The notes below the pieces were generated by a model, which was not told the DNA's origin, did not search any database, and saw only the letters and a program-made list of their open reading frames with translations. Of a stretch of 64,000 bases of DNA, positions 11,406-23,474 are shown piece by piece. Both the position numbers and the translations under genes were made by a program. How positions within the stretch are numbered: the stretch's first letter is position 1; each line of letters begins with the position of its first letter. Origin of the DNA: Tillandsia leiboldiana (Eukaryota; Streptophyta; Magnoliopsida; Poales; Bromeliaceae); contig CM055063.1 in assembly GCA_029204045.2 (NCBI GenBank), forward strand, positions 34,582,810 to 34,646,809, given 5' to 3'.

Positions 11406-12844
11406 TGTAATTATGCTGACTTTTTATTATTTCCTAAATGACGTCTTTTGGATTTAAGCTTATTTTTGGTGGATTTTTCTTGGTATTGGTTCGCTTGGAT
11501 TTTGGGTTGCGGTTACTGTATCGCAGTAGAGCTCGTTAAACGGAGAATGACAATGCGATCGGATCGGAAATCCGACTTACGGATCTTCCGGAGCGAGGGT
11601 TTCTTTGTTAGCGGGTCCGAAAAGGTAAGTTCGGTAGTTTTCGAGACCCGTTAGGTGTTGTCAGTGCATCAGGATCCGTGCTAGCGGGTATGGGGTGTTT
11701 CGGAGAATCGGCATGCTTATCGAGGAAGTCGTGGAAAAATCCCTTTTGATTTTAAAAACCAGATTTTGGTTTTACTTGTACGTACAACGAAAATAATAAT
11801 TAAATAATAAATAACCCTAATTGTTTTGGGAAAAAGAATGCCTCTTCTTTCTTCTTCCTCGCTGTGCGTGCCGAAGACCGAGACCGAAAGCGTCGCCAAT
11901 ACCGGGGAGCGGATCCAGAAACACCACCGTCTTTGGAGATCGGGATGGCGTTGTCTTTTCCGTCGAAGCAAGGTTAGCGATCGTTAGTCCTTTTTTATCG
12001 TTTTGATCGTTGGTTCATTCGTTGGTTTTGATCGTAGGTTTTTCGTTCGTTGGTTTTGATCGTAGGTTTTCGTTCATTGGTTTTGATCGTTGGGTTTCTT
12101 TCTTGATTGACGTTCGTTGATGTTTTCGGTTAACTTTGTTCTTGGGTTTTGTTCGAGGAGGTTTTTGTTGGAGTTTTGGGGTTTTTCGACGGGATTGCTT
12201 AAGGTTAATCGACGGTGGCTCCGCCGCCGCTCGATGCCCTAGCCGATCCGCCGCCACCGCCGTGCGCTGCCACCGCAGACCGCGCACCGCCGAGGCGCTG
12301 CGCTGCGCGCAGCCAGGCTCGTTGCCACCGCAGGCCTCGTGCCGCTGAGGCGCTGCGCCGCGCGCAGCCAGGCTCGCTACCGCCGCGCGTGGCCAGGCGC
12401 GCTGCCGTCCGCGCGCAGCCTGGCGCTGCCGTCGCGCGCAGCCAGGAGCACTGCCGCCCGCGCGCCGCTCTTGCGCTGTTAGGGCACGCCGCACAGGGGC
12501 CGCGCCCTACTAGGCCGCCGCCGCGTGGTGCCCTAGCCGTCGCCGCCACTGGATGCCCTAGCCGCCGCCGCCGCTCGATGCCCTAGCCGAGCCGCCGCTG
12601 CTGGATGCCCTAGTCGCCGCCGCCGCTACTGCTTGCGCCCGCGCGCGCTGCTTGCGCGTGCCCGCGCGGGGTTGCCACGCCGCCGCTATGACCGCACGGG
12701 CCAAGCCGCTGCTGTCAACAGCTTGGCTTGTCGATTTTTGGGGCTTGACGGTTTTTGGTTTGACGGTCTTACTTGTTGTTTTCGCCGACTGCTTTGCGTG
12801 ACGGTTTTATTTAGCTTATTCATTGACGGTTTTTAGCTTGACTG

Positions 12845-12965
12845 TGCAGTCCGTTTGATGGTGCAGTCCGCTTGACGGTGCACTCCGCTCGATGATGTAG
12901 TCCGCTCGACGGTGCAGTCCGCTTGACGGTGCAGCCCGCTTGACGGTGTAGTCCGCTTGACGCAG
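12845..12965 (+). repeat. Short tandem repeat in B LTR
   Basis: About seven degenerate 17-20 bp units share GCAGTCCGCTTGACGGT. A related word occurs once near 59388 in another B LTR. Confidence 0.75.
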
Positions 12966-14031
12966 CTGTTTTTGTTTGTCGTCGGTTGATTCTCTGCTTG
13001 GTTGTTTTTCGTCGCGGACTTCGTCAAGGCAACGGTTGGAGCCGGGTTTCCATCAATTGCCTCGCGATAGTCGGATCGCGTCGGAGGTACGGTTTTCAAC
13101 CGGAGGGATTTTTGGACACGGAAATTTTCATCGGTTTATTATTTTGGGTTTTGCCGGGCGTCGTTTTTAAGTCCGGTCTTTTGTTTCGCCACCGGGATTT
13201 TATCTGGTATTTTCGGTACACATGTAGAATCCCCTTTTTCGGTAATTTCGAGTTTTTGCACGGTTTTCCTATCTTTTGACGTTAGGGGTATTGCTAGAAT
13301 GTTTTACCTTCCGGGTGGCCGGTTGTCGCTGTTTGGGGTCCAGTGGGCTGTTTGCCCATATCCGAACAATGGTAAAATTGTTCGAGGAATTGTTGATCTG
13401 GTTTTCGATCAGTGCGACAATCGGGACACCGGAGGCAGTTTCTGTTGTGGGATAGAAGGGTTTTCTGGTACAGTAGTCGGGACTACTGAATTTGCCAGTT
13501 TTGGGTAATGTGTTGATTTGTGTTTTTGGATATTTTATTAGGCCCGCGTGTGGTGTTACATGCTTAGGAGGGTCGCGGGCGCGGTCGTTTATCTCCGTTT
13601 CAGGTGGGTGCACTCTTAGAACCCCTTTGTTGCATAATTCATTATTATTATGTTGCATCATATTAAGGGATATTGTGAGTGATCGTGGCGGCTTTTCGGA
13701 AGTCGGAAGGTGGGTTCGGTAAAGTAGAACTTGTGCTATTAGTGGACCCTGGGTAGGTCTGGGGGGGATTTACAGGAGTTCGTAGAGGAATCTCGTACTC
13801 AGGATGACTTACGGGTAGAGATTGGTACCCCGACTTGGAGTCGGGAACTCTGGTGAACTGGTAATATCTGACCTTACACCTTATTGTTTTCCCTTATGAC
13901 ATATTATGAGTTAATGACAAACCCCATGTTCTGCACGTGTATCGGCACTTATACTTATTGGAGCCACGAGTGTCGCAGGTGTTTATGACACTCGTTTTAT
14001 TATGGTTACTATGCTCATGGCGCTTGCACGC

Positions 14032-14061
14032 ACACTAGCGGTTTGGCCACCGTGTCGGTGT
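14032..14061 (+). promoter_or_regulatory. B LTR hairpin module (sense orientation)
   Basis: Arms ACAC and GTGT surround a GCGGTTTGGCCACCG core. It is followed by TTTTCCGAAAAG, a decayed version of the 12-bp palindrome. Confidence 0.5.
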
Positions 14062-14184
14062 ACTTTTCCGAAAAGGTGGTCTGCGGCCCCGTGAACCCTA
14101 CGTGGTGACGTTAGTATGGGCCCCTCGCGGTAATTTACGGTGCTGCACTTGTGCAGTAGGGGGTTTACATGCACCAAGGTGAGA

Positions 14185-14370
14185 GCGGTGTGGATTTCTT
14201 TTGCCTGAGGTCTCCGGACCGACATGGCAAGGTGCTCAGTTCGTTTCCTCGGAGATGATATGATTGATTGCAGGATGGGTGAGGATTTCTTTTGCCTGAG
14301 GTCTCCGAACCGACATGGCAAGGTGCTCAGTTCGTTTCCTCGGGGATGATATGATTGATTGCAGGATGGA
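14185..14370 (+). repeat. About 105-bp tandem duplication in B LTR
   Basis: Two near-identical copies begin at GTGTGGATTTCTTTTGCC and at GTGAGGATTTCTTTTGCC. Each includes GGTGCTCAGTTCG and ATGATATGATTGATTGCAGG. Confidence 0.85.
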
Positions 14371-15074
14371 GTTATGGATGCTCTGGTTTTACAGTTTGTT
14401 TTATTATTCGCACCCTTTAGCAATGTACTTGTAGTTGTGTTTTATCTCTACTCTTCTTGTCACTGACTCCCACTGTGTGACAGGTTTGGTCGGGTCTGGG
14501 GATCAGGACGATGGTGAGGACGCTGTTTAGTGAGGTGTGTGATTACCTCGGTCAGGTTCCTTTTCCTTCTTTCGTTTTTAGTTGGTTATTTTCTTTATGG
14601 TCGAATGCTGTGCATGTGGACGTGTATAATGTGGATGGTGTGGATGTTGGGACGGCCTTATGTTTTGTAGAATTATGTTTGCAATACGTGGTTTTATAGA
14701 CGCATCGTGTGGACGCGGGTTTTCAAACTTAAAAAGGAATTGCGAAAATGGCTTTAGAAAATTAAGTGTCGTGTGGGCACTGTTTTCAAAACTTGTGGAT
14801 TTATCCTTTCGAACACATTAACGCACTGAGCGTGCGCTATTTCATGAAATAAGACTTTAGTGTTTTCAAAGTCATACTCTGGTATTTGTAACTTTTAAGG
14901 CATGGTGGTTGATGTTTTTATTCGGGCTATGTGTTGTACATAGGAACGTCGTGCATATACAAGGGAGATCTTGTATATGTGGCGGGTTGTGCACGTGCCA
15001 CGCGGGAGCCTGTTTCAAAAAAAAAAAAAAAATAGGGCTGCTTTCCGCTTTTAAATTGCTCCCGGGGCGTGACA

Positions 15075-16548
15075 GAGGCGAATTCCTCCTCAGCATACCC
15101 GAGGAAGTCAAGAAACGGCTCGCCCTCCCCAATCCGGGCAAAGACGAAATTCACCAAGACCCGGCACCGGGTCAATGTCTAGCCAAGGGGTTGAACAAGT
15201 AGCCTCTAACGAAGGAGGACGAGAAGAACGAACAAGGCGGGGCTGTACAACGAGCCTTGTGTGAGTCATATGGCCCGAGAAGATCGGGACTGCAGACAAA
15301 CGACTACGAAGGGTCTGGAGCCCTATTACAACATCAGCACGTACTCTTACTACAGCCCCTAGGGAAGCAGTAGCCAGGGAGCTCCCCGAAGAGCGCTTAG
15401 CCGAGAGACCGAAGTAAGATGCATGTATGAGCCACAGCTGTGCCCATATCGAAACAGGCCCTGCGAGAGGCTTAGCCTGTCAGCTGGCTATCCGCGAACG
15501 AGGCCAAATCTCCGAGTCTCACACCGCCACGACAACCGGCTAGGGGCACTGGCTACCCCCCTCGCTCCTGACGAAGAGTTCCCCTGGCTTACGACGGGAG
15601 GAGTGGATGCCTTGGTAATCCGCCTAGTAGAATAGCTTCAAATCCAGTCGTGGCCAAGGTCGTGGCAAAGGCGAAAGATCCTTAGGGGACACCTAAAGAA
15701 AGTGGACCCACCGGCCGAAGGGACAGCCGAAAGACAAATCACTCCAAATAGGCCGAACTGGTGGCATGGTTCGGCCATGACAAAGACACAAAAGTGTCGG
15801 CAGCAACGAGCCCACGCCGACACAAAGAAAAGAGTAGGGGCCCAAAGACCGCAGTTGGGCCCAGGCGAGGCACAACTTATGCAGCGAACGTCGTTTCGCC
15901 CTAGACAAAATGAGTGTAAAGCCAAAACAAACACGCTATGGTTGGTGATGGAAGAGCCAGCGAGCGTACGACAGGAACTGTACGCAAGACTTCGAGCTCT
16001 CGAAGCCATGACTCGGCGCAGCAACGGCTCCCCGGGTGGCCGCAATAGACGACCTCCAAAGGAACGAGACGTTGAAGCCTTATCTGAAGAAACCGGAGGA
16101 ACGAGTGAAGAGAGACCCCGAACCGATGATGGTTCCGGCGAGATGGACCTGACAAGGCCTTGCCGAGAGGAGTACTGAACTAGGCTCCACCTGAGCCCGA
16201 ATGATGTAGGCCGACTAGAAAGGATCAGTCGGGATAGAGTTGTCAGCCATCCCAAGTTCAAAACCGAAAATCGATGAAAGCCATGATCGGCCAAAAGGGC
16301 CAAGGAAGGTCATGCAGTCGAAGCTGTTCAGCCGAAACGCTTCGAGTTAAAAAGTTCTAGGGCAAGGGGTACTTGAACCCCGGAAGATGACGTACGGGCC
16401 ATCCCGAGCATTTTCAAAATTCCTCGGGCAGTGAGCAGAGACCCTGCCAAGGTATGGGAAAATTGTTGGACACAAATATCAGTGCCAAGAGGCGAATCAT
16501 TTTCGACAATCGCCCGAACGACGCGTCGGCTGATTGCTGAAGGGGCAT
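15075..16548 (+). mobile_element. Family D internal region, 3' part
   Basis: It starts with the duplicated GAGGC and continues the D frame cut at 8335. It runs to the polypurine tract GCTGAAGGGGCAT at 16536-16548. The 15408-16548 part repeats 4185-5307. A broken frame (15702-16178) has a C-terminal piece with RLRALEAMTRR and an acidic tail, and no domain I recognise. The whole internal region without the nested LTRs is about 3.3 kb and lacks pol. Confidence 0.75.
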
Positions 16549-16908
16549 TGTTTAGACCAGAATTTTCGCCACACAAGAAAGCGACACGTGAAGTACACCA
16601 TCGGCTAAAATCATCGGCCGATGAAAGAAAAGGTCAACCGAAGAAGGGCCCGCATACTGATCTGGATCGGTTTCAATTTCATAGAAGCACAACACGCTAC
16701 ACCTGGTATCGGCTGAGGGCATCAGCCGACAGGAGAAACAGCTGACAGAAGAATCTGCCGACATAAGGAGTCACAGATCACTCAAGACTGATTTCGGCTG
16801 ACAACACCCACTAGACCTTCCCAGCCAATCGACAGAAGGGACGGGAATCGGAGTTGGTCTTGAGGGATTTCAAACTAGTGAATGAAGGATTTCGAAAAGG
16901 AAGGTAGG
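16549..16908 (+). mobile_element. Family D 3' LTR, first part
   Basis: TGTTTAGACCAGAATTTTCGCC and the following sequence match 5308 onward. It is broken at 16908 by the E LTR, whose target GTAGG (16904-16908) is duplicated at 23475-23479. Confidence 0.85.
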
Positions 16909-17668
16909 TGTCACGCCCCGAGTTCAAAAACCAGTGTATAAAATTTTTTTTTTTTAAATCAGAGTTGCAAATCATCTAGGGCAATGGCAGACCGCCACAT
17001 ATATAGAAGAGTCCCAATCCCCTATGGAATTGAGCCTTTTCTATATATGCACGGCTAGCTTGGCAACAAACATCAGAGTACTAACTACGTACTACAAAAT
17101 AATAATAATACAAGTAAACTTTACAACTGAAATACAAATTCCTTTTTCTTAAACATTTATTACATAACTTTTCGGCTGTCCAGGGTCAACCTCTATATCG
17201 ATACCTCGCCAATTCGTCCCGACATCCCAACACCCGCTCGACCTGAAAAACAGTCACCCGAGGGTGTGAGACACACCGGAGTGTATCCCAGTGGGCACGA
17301 CGAGCCGAGAAATAGCAGATCGTACCTACTGGTATACAATACTAGCGGATAGTAAAGATCACATTAGGTAAGCATTTATGAAGCGAATGAATAACCAACA
17401 GGAGTTAGTATAATTTTGACAGGAATATAATGAACCAAGCATGCTGAATAATTGTATAGCCAGGTATCAAACAAATGAATATCAGCAAACATGAGATAAG
17501 ACAAAAGCAGACTAAAAGCAACATATGCATCAAATAGATGATATATCAAATTATCCAATCACAAGCCACCATATTGGTTCTACAAAACCTCAGGCGAATT
17601 TGCCCACTTGGCACCAGCGGGTTGACATTTCCCTCCACAAAGGGTCACGGGTTGCCACTGCTAACCAC

Positions 17669-17715
17669 TTTACCGGTAAAGAACATTTCCACGGGGCGCG
17701 ACCCCGGCAATGTTC
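17669..17715 (-). promoter_or_regulatory. E LTR palindrome plus hairpin
   Basis: The 12-bp palindrome TTTACCGGTAAA (17669-17680) is followed at once by a hairpin with arms GAACATT (17681-17687) and AATGTTC (17709-17715), with an inner CGGGG/CCCCG pairing. It has the same layout as the B LTR module but different bases. Confidence 0.6.
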
Positions 17716-17739
17716 GTGAAGTACAACGGTGCGGGCGAT

Positions 17740-18235
17740 CAAATGCAAATGCTCAAACTCACGGTCCACTGACCGGGTAATCGGCAATAAGCCGGGAAAT
17801 CCCCACTGAGATGCAATCAACTGAATCTCAACTCTCATGCAGGAATAATCAGCAACTAATCAACTAAATCTCAACTCTTATGCAAGATCAAAGGCAAATC
17901 TCAACTAAATATAAGATCAACAGCAAATCTCAACTCAATCATGCAGACCAACCAAACATACAAAACTAAACACATATTTTTGAGAAAACTATTTTGAAAA
18001 CAGGTTTTAGGCCCAAACTTCGAAGAGCGATGCCTTTGTCCTATCAAACAAGAACAGACTCAGGCGACCCTACGACGTTCAGTAAAACATTTAGTTGATT
18101 ATGTGTTCAGCAGTGTAATATTTGATCAACAGGAAAGCAGGCTCAATCATAATGCAAATGCTCAAGCTCTCGGTCCACTCACCGGGTAATCGGCAACACG
18201 CCGGGAAATCCCCACTGGGATGCAATATCAGAATC
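17740..18235. repeat. Duplicated block inside E LTR
   Basis: A segment of about 75 bp (GCAAATGCTCAAACTC, then CCGGGTAATCGGCAA, GCCGGGAAATCCCCACTG) near 17740-17815 is repeated near 18160-18235 with few changes. Confidence 0.8.
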
Positions 18236-21151
18236 AACTGAGTCTCAACTCATATGCAAGAATAAGCAGCAACTAAATATCATGAATCAGATATAATCAG
18301 GAAGTACTGATAATCAGGTATATAACCTAGCAAATGACCAATCAGGCATGGCAATGTCCAGAATAATGATATGAAATACTGGAAGCACTATGTAAAGCAA
18401 CAGATAACTGATAAAAGTTATAACTCAGGCATGAAGCAGTATAAACTGAATCAAAAGGAAGGCAGGCTCAAAGTAATAGTTAAGCTACCAAAAACAGGGG
18501 TCCAACCAATACCGTACACAGAGGGCCGAAATGATAAAGCCCGGACCGAAGATAAACCCACCTGTCAAATCGCAGGCGACTAGACTGAATCGACTGTACG
18601 CTCAGAACCAGATGCAAACTGGACAGACCTGAATCAACATATTGATCAGGGATCAACTCTAACTTATTTCAAGTTAATCTTAAACCTTTTAATTACCTAA
18701 CCAATTTCAATTCTGTTTGAAAGGTATGCTTAAAATACCTTATAAATCACTGTGCTTGCCCTAGTGCAGCACAGAAATGGCTGGATCAAAAGATCCATCA
18801 ACCTTGCTCACTAACATAAAGCACAATGCTCCAAACCTCTGTCCACACAGATCTAACTTGATCTGAAGTGAGCATCAAGCTCAGGGGGTTATTTGGAGCA
18901 TCTTTCATATTTAACTCGAAGCTTAATTCTGTAAAAAATCTCTTTGTGGCATTTAAACAAACAGGTGGTGTGCACAATTCACACACAAGCACACAACACC
19001 TTCCCAGGCTTAGTTCTCTGCAATTACTAGACCAAAACCTTTAAAACTTGGAGGGAAATGATCCTCCAGGTTGCAGAAGTGTTTCCAGCAACTTGGAGCA
19101 TCCATGCTGCATAGGTTAGCCGAGATTCCCAAGGTTGAAGATGATGCCATTGCATTGAAATTCGTGACCAACCAACCATAGCATCTGGGACCAACCCAAA
19201 ATCACCAACAGGTGCTAAAACCCTCATTGAACCTTCCTGTGCCAGTGGCCGGCAGCAGAACACGGCGGCGGCGCGGCGGAACCAAAAGCTCGGTTTGGAG
19301 CTTTCACCTCTAATGGTGGATTTCACCAGAGACAACATGGAGCCTCCCAACATGGATGGAAAGTCTCTAACCCATCTCAGGAAGCTTCCTGACCATCTCA
19401 TCCCGGCCGGAGATGGCCGGAGCGCCGGCGGCCGCATTTGGTTCACTCCTCGGGTCATCCATGGCATCTTGATTTTCAAGATGCATGGAAGCCATGCAAG
19501 TACATGGATGCACTCCCCTTGGTCCCAGCAAGTGTTCTGGGTAGGTGGCCGGCGGCGGGGAAGCGCGCCGGCGCCGGAGCACAAGGCTCGGCCGTGGTGC
19601 AATTTTCTCGAAAACTAGGGCATAAATCTGCCATTGATCCGCTCGATCATACTCCACCAAATTTGGTGGGGTAGATCCTCATCCCCTACAGTCCATGCCT
19701 ACCAACTTTGGCTCATTTTGGTCCATTGGTTGTGGAGTTATGACGAGGCGGAGCTAATGCTAGGTTTCCGGCAAACTTTTTCTCCCGCCGGCCAACCCAC
19801 ATGCATGGGGGCTCGGGCTTGTGCAGGGAGTATCCTAATAACTTCACTAACCTACTGCTAGTGGTTTAGGGTGCAAACAACCAGTGGTTTAGTGTCCTTA
19901 CCTTGGCCGGAGTTGGTGAAGGCAAGGATGAAGCCGGTTACTTCCTCCTCCTTCGTGCAGCCTCAGCAAAACTCCAGGAAAGTCCTCAGGTGCAGGGAAG
20001 CTCCACAGGATTTCCAAATCCAAGTTTAATTGAAGTTGGTTCAAGGTTTCTTCCCCCTTTCTCTCTCTCGGGTTATCTTCCCTTGAATGATGTCCTCGGC
20101 CAACTCCAATGTACCAGCAATGGTATGGGGAAATCAGAGGAGTTTTGTGATGCCTTAACATCTCTCAGACCCCTCGTGTACTGAGCCAAGGAACCCAAAA
20201 GCCACTTCACACTTAATGCATTGATTCCTTTGCAAATAACCCTAAACCTAGTTCACACTCAACCTCTGTCACGCCCCGGGGTTTAACCAAGCTCCCTTTT
20301 TTTTTTTGAAAATCTTTCTTCCCAGGCGCGTGCCCAGACCCGCCACATATACAGATTTACTCCGCAAACGGGCAGAGTCTCCTCTGTATATGCACGGCGT
20401 CGCGGCTCATACAACATCCAATCACAACATTCAGTCAACTCAATTATTTGTAAATACAGCTACTCATGCACAACAGGTTGAACTCGGGGCAGATTAATTT
20501 GAAAGCATAAATCCATGGTTCGAAAGTAGTGCCCACCCGGCACTTAGATTTCTAAAACAGTTTCGAAAGTCATAAATCCACAGGGTTTTGAAATCGGTGC
20601 CCACACGACACCCAGACTTTTAAAACGGTTTTCGCAAATCTTTTCTTTGTTTACTTTCCATCTTAAAAACAGCCCAGCAGTACTAGAAACTAAAATCAAC
20701 ATACTCAAATCTGAAAGCAAAATACCGACATCCACACCGACCCCACGAGGGTATCGAGAACCACACCGTAGACTACAATATCAAATGAAAAAAAAGGAAT
20801 AAGATAAGCGAGAAGAATTATAGTCTAGGGCCCCCAAGGACCCGCAAGCTCCTGTCTCGGCCTCACTGTCGGCTAGCTCTCACCCCCGAACGAACCTGTC
20901 ACGGAGTGGGAAGTCAGCAACATAATAAACATAGGGAAAGCAGGAAAGCAAGTAATAACTCCAACCGTCAAACTATCCGGAGCAACCACCCTCCCGTGAG
21001 GGAAAAGTAACCACGAACACCTGCAATGAAACCTGACCACGTCGAGCATCAACGTCGACGGGTCGCACCGCTCATACCTTGGCGCCTCAAACCCCACCAC
21101 AACGGGGGCCCCACTACGACACCTCGTGGGTATACACGGGTCAACGACCAC

Positions 21152-21198
21152 TTTTCCGGAAAAGCGCACCCTCTGCGGTGGCCAAACCGCGGGTGCGC
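21152..21198 (-). promoter_or_regulatory. B LTR palindrome-hairpin module
   Basis: TTTTCCGGAAAA (21152-21163), then arms GCGCACCC (21164-21171) and GGGTGCGC (21191-21198) around GCGGTGGCCAAACCGC. Confidence 0.6.
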
Positions 21199-21339
21199 GT
21201 GTTGCAGCCTCGAGCATAGTAATCATGAAACAATATACATATACGTCCAAGTATGCAAATATACATCCATGCATGAGTACTATATGAACAGTGTATAATC
21301 TAAACATAAGCACCGTAGAACCATACGAAATAATTAATG

Positions 21340-21560
21340 CCTTTCTACAATGTTTAATCCAAGTACAAGATCCATAGCATTTTAAAAATCAGCACAGTTA
21401 AGCACATAATGTCTAAAGCCCATCGATATTTAATCCAAATCCAAGATCCATAGCATTTCAAAAATCAGCACAATTAAACACATAATGTCTAAAACCCATC
21501 GTTATTTAATCCAAATACAAGATCCATAGCATTTTAAAAATCAGCACAATTAAACCCATA
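21340..21560. repeat. 82-bp triplication in B LTR
   Basis: Three successive units share TTTAATCCAAGTACAAGATCC-like and TCAGCACAATTAAACACATAA-like words. A single related unit is near 820 in the first LTR. Confidence 0.85.
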
Positions 21561-21839
21561 AGCTTGACCTCGTCCAACGGATAAGACTAGTTGCTAAGGC
21601 TTTAAAAGTAAAACCCACCTCTACTAGCGACGAACAAGGCGCTACTCCCCCGTGTCCCGGTGCGCTCTCCGAACTACGAAGTTCCCCGAGAAAAATATCA
21701 GTAGCCGACAGCATGGAACAAGGGGACGAAAGACTGCACGGATCCCGTCGCGGCGATGACCCCGCGCTGCCGCGCTGGCCGCACGCGTGTCGGAGCCCCG
21801 TGCGGTGTGAGACCCGCACGGTTCCCTGACTGCGGCGGC

Positions 21840-22060
21840 CCCCGCTCGGTGCCTGGTCCCGCGCGGGTGCCCAGTCCGCACGCACGGGCGGCCCCGCGCG
21901 GCGCCCAGGCCCCGCGCGGGTGCCCAGCCCGCACGCACGGGCGGCCCCGCGCGGCGCCCAGGCCCCGCGCGGGTGCCCAGCCCGCACGCACGGGCGGCCC
22001 CGCGCGGCGCCCAGGCCCCGCGCGGGTGCCCAACCCGCGCGCCCAGGCGACCCAGCCCTG
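21840..22060. repeat. 53-bp GC-rich minisatellite
   Basis: Four copies of a 53-bp unit containing GCGGGTGCCCAGCCCGCACG; the repeat period is fixed at 21867, 21920, 21973 and 22026. Confidence 0.9.
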
Positions 22061-23474
22061 CGCGCATCCGGCGCCTCGCGACGGCGGCGGCGTGGCAGAC
22101 CGGATCATCCCGCCTTCCCCCGTATGATGGTCCGAAGGAAACCCTAGAAAAATAAATAAAAACTCACCGAAACTTCGCGCTTCCGATTCGCCGGTGAAGA
22201 GGGAGGAAGAGGAGAGTATCGTCCCTTGCTCGCTGCCGGGTTTACGTGGGGAGAACGATGGCCCCTTCCTTCTCCTCGCCGCGCTCAACAATTCTTCACT
22301 CCGTCTTGCAAGAAGTCGAGGTTCGGAAAAAAGGAGGGTTTCTCGCTCGCCTTCAAAAAGAGGAACCGTCGTACGGGATAAGGAGAGTGGGAAAACCCTA
22401 AGTCATCCCACACAAATTTAAACCAGTCGGTCAAAGGGATCGGGGGAAAAGGAAATTAAACCTAAGTCCCCAAATAAAAGAAAACGAACCCGGGTCTGGT
22501 TTACCTCGAAAGACGTGCTAAACGCCTGAACGGCTAAACCACTTGAAAAATTTATTCCGGGAGATTCTGGGGTCGAAAAACAGATCCGATCGCGCCACCG
22601 GATTCCAATTCGCGAGCTTTATTGTCTAAAAATACCCGCGAGCCCCGACGGCCTGCCCAGAAATAAAGAAATAAAAGTTACACCCCGAATCCCCTTAGTC
22701 GGAAAACGGTTCAATCAGGACCGCGAGAAAGGCAACAAGACAGTTAAACCCGCAGTTACTACAACCTCAATCTCTGGAATCTTCACAGGAGATGCAAAAA
22801 TGCACCCAGAACCTTGATACATTAAGCTTGAAGTATTCGGTACATAAAATATATAGGTTCTTTAGAAAATAATTGATTTTCGACACTTTTTACGCAATTC
22901 GAGAAAATCCGCTCAGCGAATTGCGAACCCGACTTCACCACGACGTCCGGCTCGTCGAGACCTGTCAAGTAGCGTATTTGTTTGATTAATTTGGCGCTCG
23001 GATAAAATCTCGGGCCAACTAGTTCTTGTAGGTCGCAATCCGACGCACGCACTTCGATGCACTCGGATCGCCAAACCCGAAATCCGTCAGTGCCATTGCG
23101 CTCAGAACGTCGAAATTAGCTAGGTTCGACTACTCATACCCCTATGTCAGGGTTTCAGACAGTGAATCGGCCAATAGTGGTCGAAAGGGGATTAAAAATA
23201 CAAGGTTACTATTCACAACTTAAGTTGTGGGACCCGTTCTTCTTCGCTGTTTTGCGGAAGATCCGACCGTCAGATCGTCGACAAGTGAATATGAAACTTT
23301 CATGTTTCGACGAGACGATCGCAATGGTGCTCTCGGATTTTCGAGATCAGGCCCCGATCAAAAGTCGATATTTCTGGGCTACTATTGATCCACTATGTCC
23401 CCAAATTTTGCCAAAATTACTAATTTTATAAATTCCAAAGTAAATTTAAAGTCTTTAATTTCTAGATTACTACA

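Larger units (their letters stand above)
11406..15074 (+). mobile_element. Family B solo LTR, TSD GAGGC
   Basis: The 3669-bp LTR runs from TGTAATTATGC to CCCGGGGCGTGACA and is flanked on both sides by GAGGC. It is on the plus strand, opposite to its neighbour at 8336-11384. It contains a GC-rich block (12215-12700), repeated GCAGTCCGCTTGACGGT-type words at 12845-12965, two tandem copies of about 105 bp at 14185-14370, the hairpin module at 14032-14061 and an A-tract near the 3' end. Confidence 0.9.
20277..22763 (-). mobile_element. Family B solo LTR, TSD ACCTC
   Basis: The 2487-bp LTR begins TGTCACGCCCCGGGG and ends GCAGTTACTACA, with ACCTC on both sides. It is nested in the E LTR, so it is younger than it. 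It contains the palindrome-hairpin at 21152-21198, an 82-bp triplication (21340-21560) and a 53-bp GC-rich minisatellite (21840-22060). Confidence 0.92.
16909..23474 (-). mobile_element. Family E LTR with nested B LTR, TSD GTAGG
   Basis: It starts TGTCACGCCCCGAG and ends ...GATTACTACA; both flanks are GTAGG. Without the nested B LTR (20277-22763 plus its 5-bp duplication) it is about 4.07 kb. No internal retroelement region is present, so it is a solo LTR. It carries a duplicated block (about 17740-17815 and 18160-18235, GGTAATCGGCAA-), a palindrome-hairpin (17669-17715), and at 22769-23474 a stretch shared with 2640-3430. Confidence 0.85.

Noticed and set aside
19027..19602. 191-codon minus-strand frame in the E LTR
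   Set aside because: Overlaps plus-strand frames of similar length, has no domain, and the homologous area of the LTR at 1-3430 does not preserve it.
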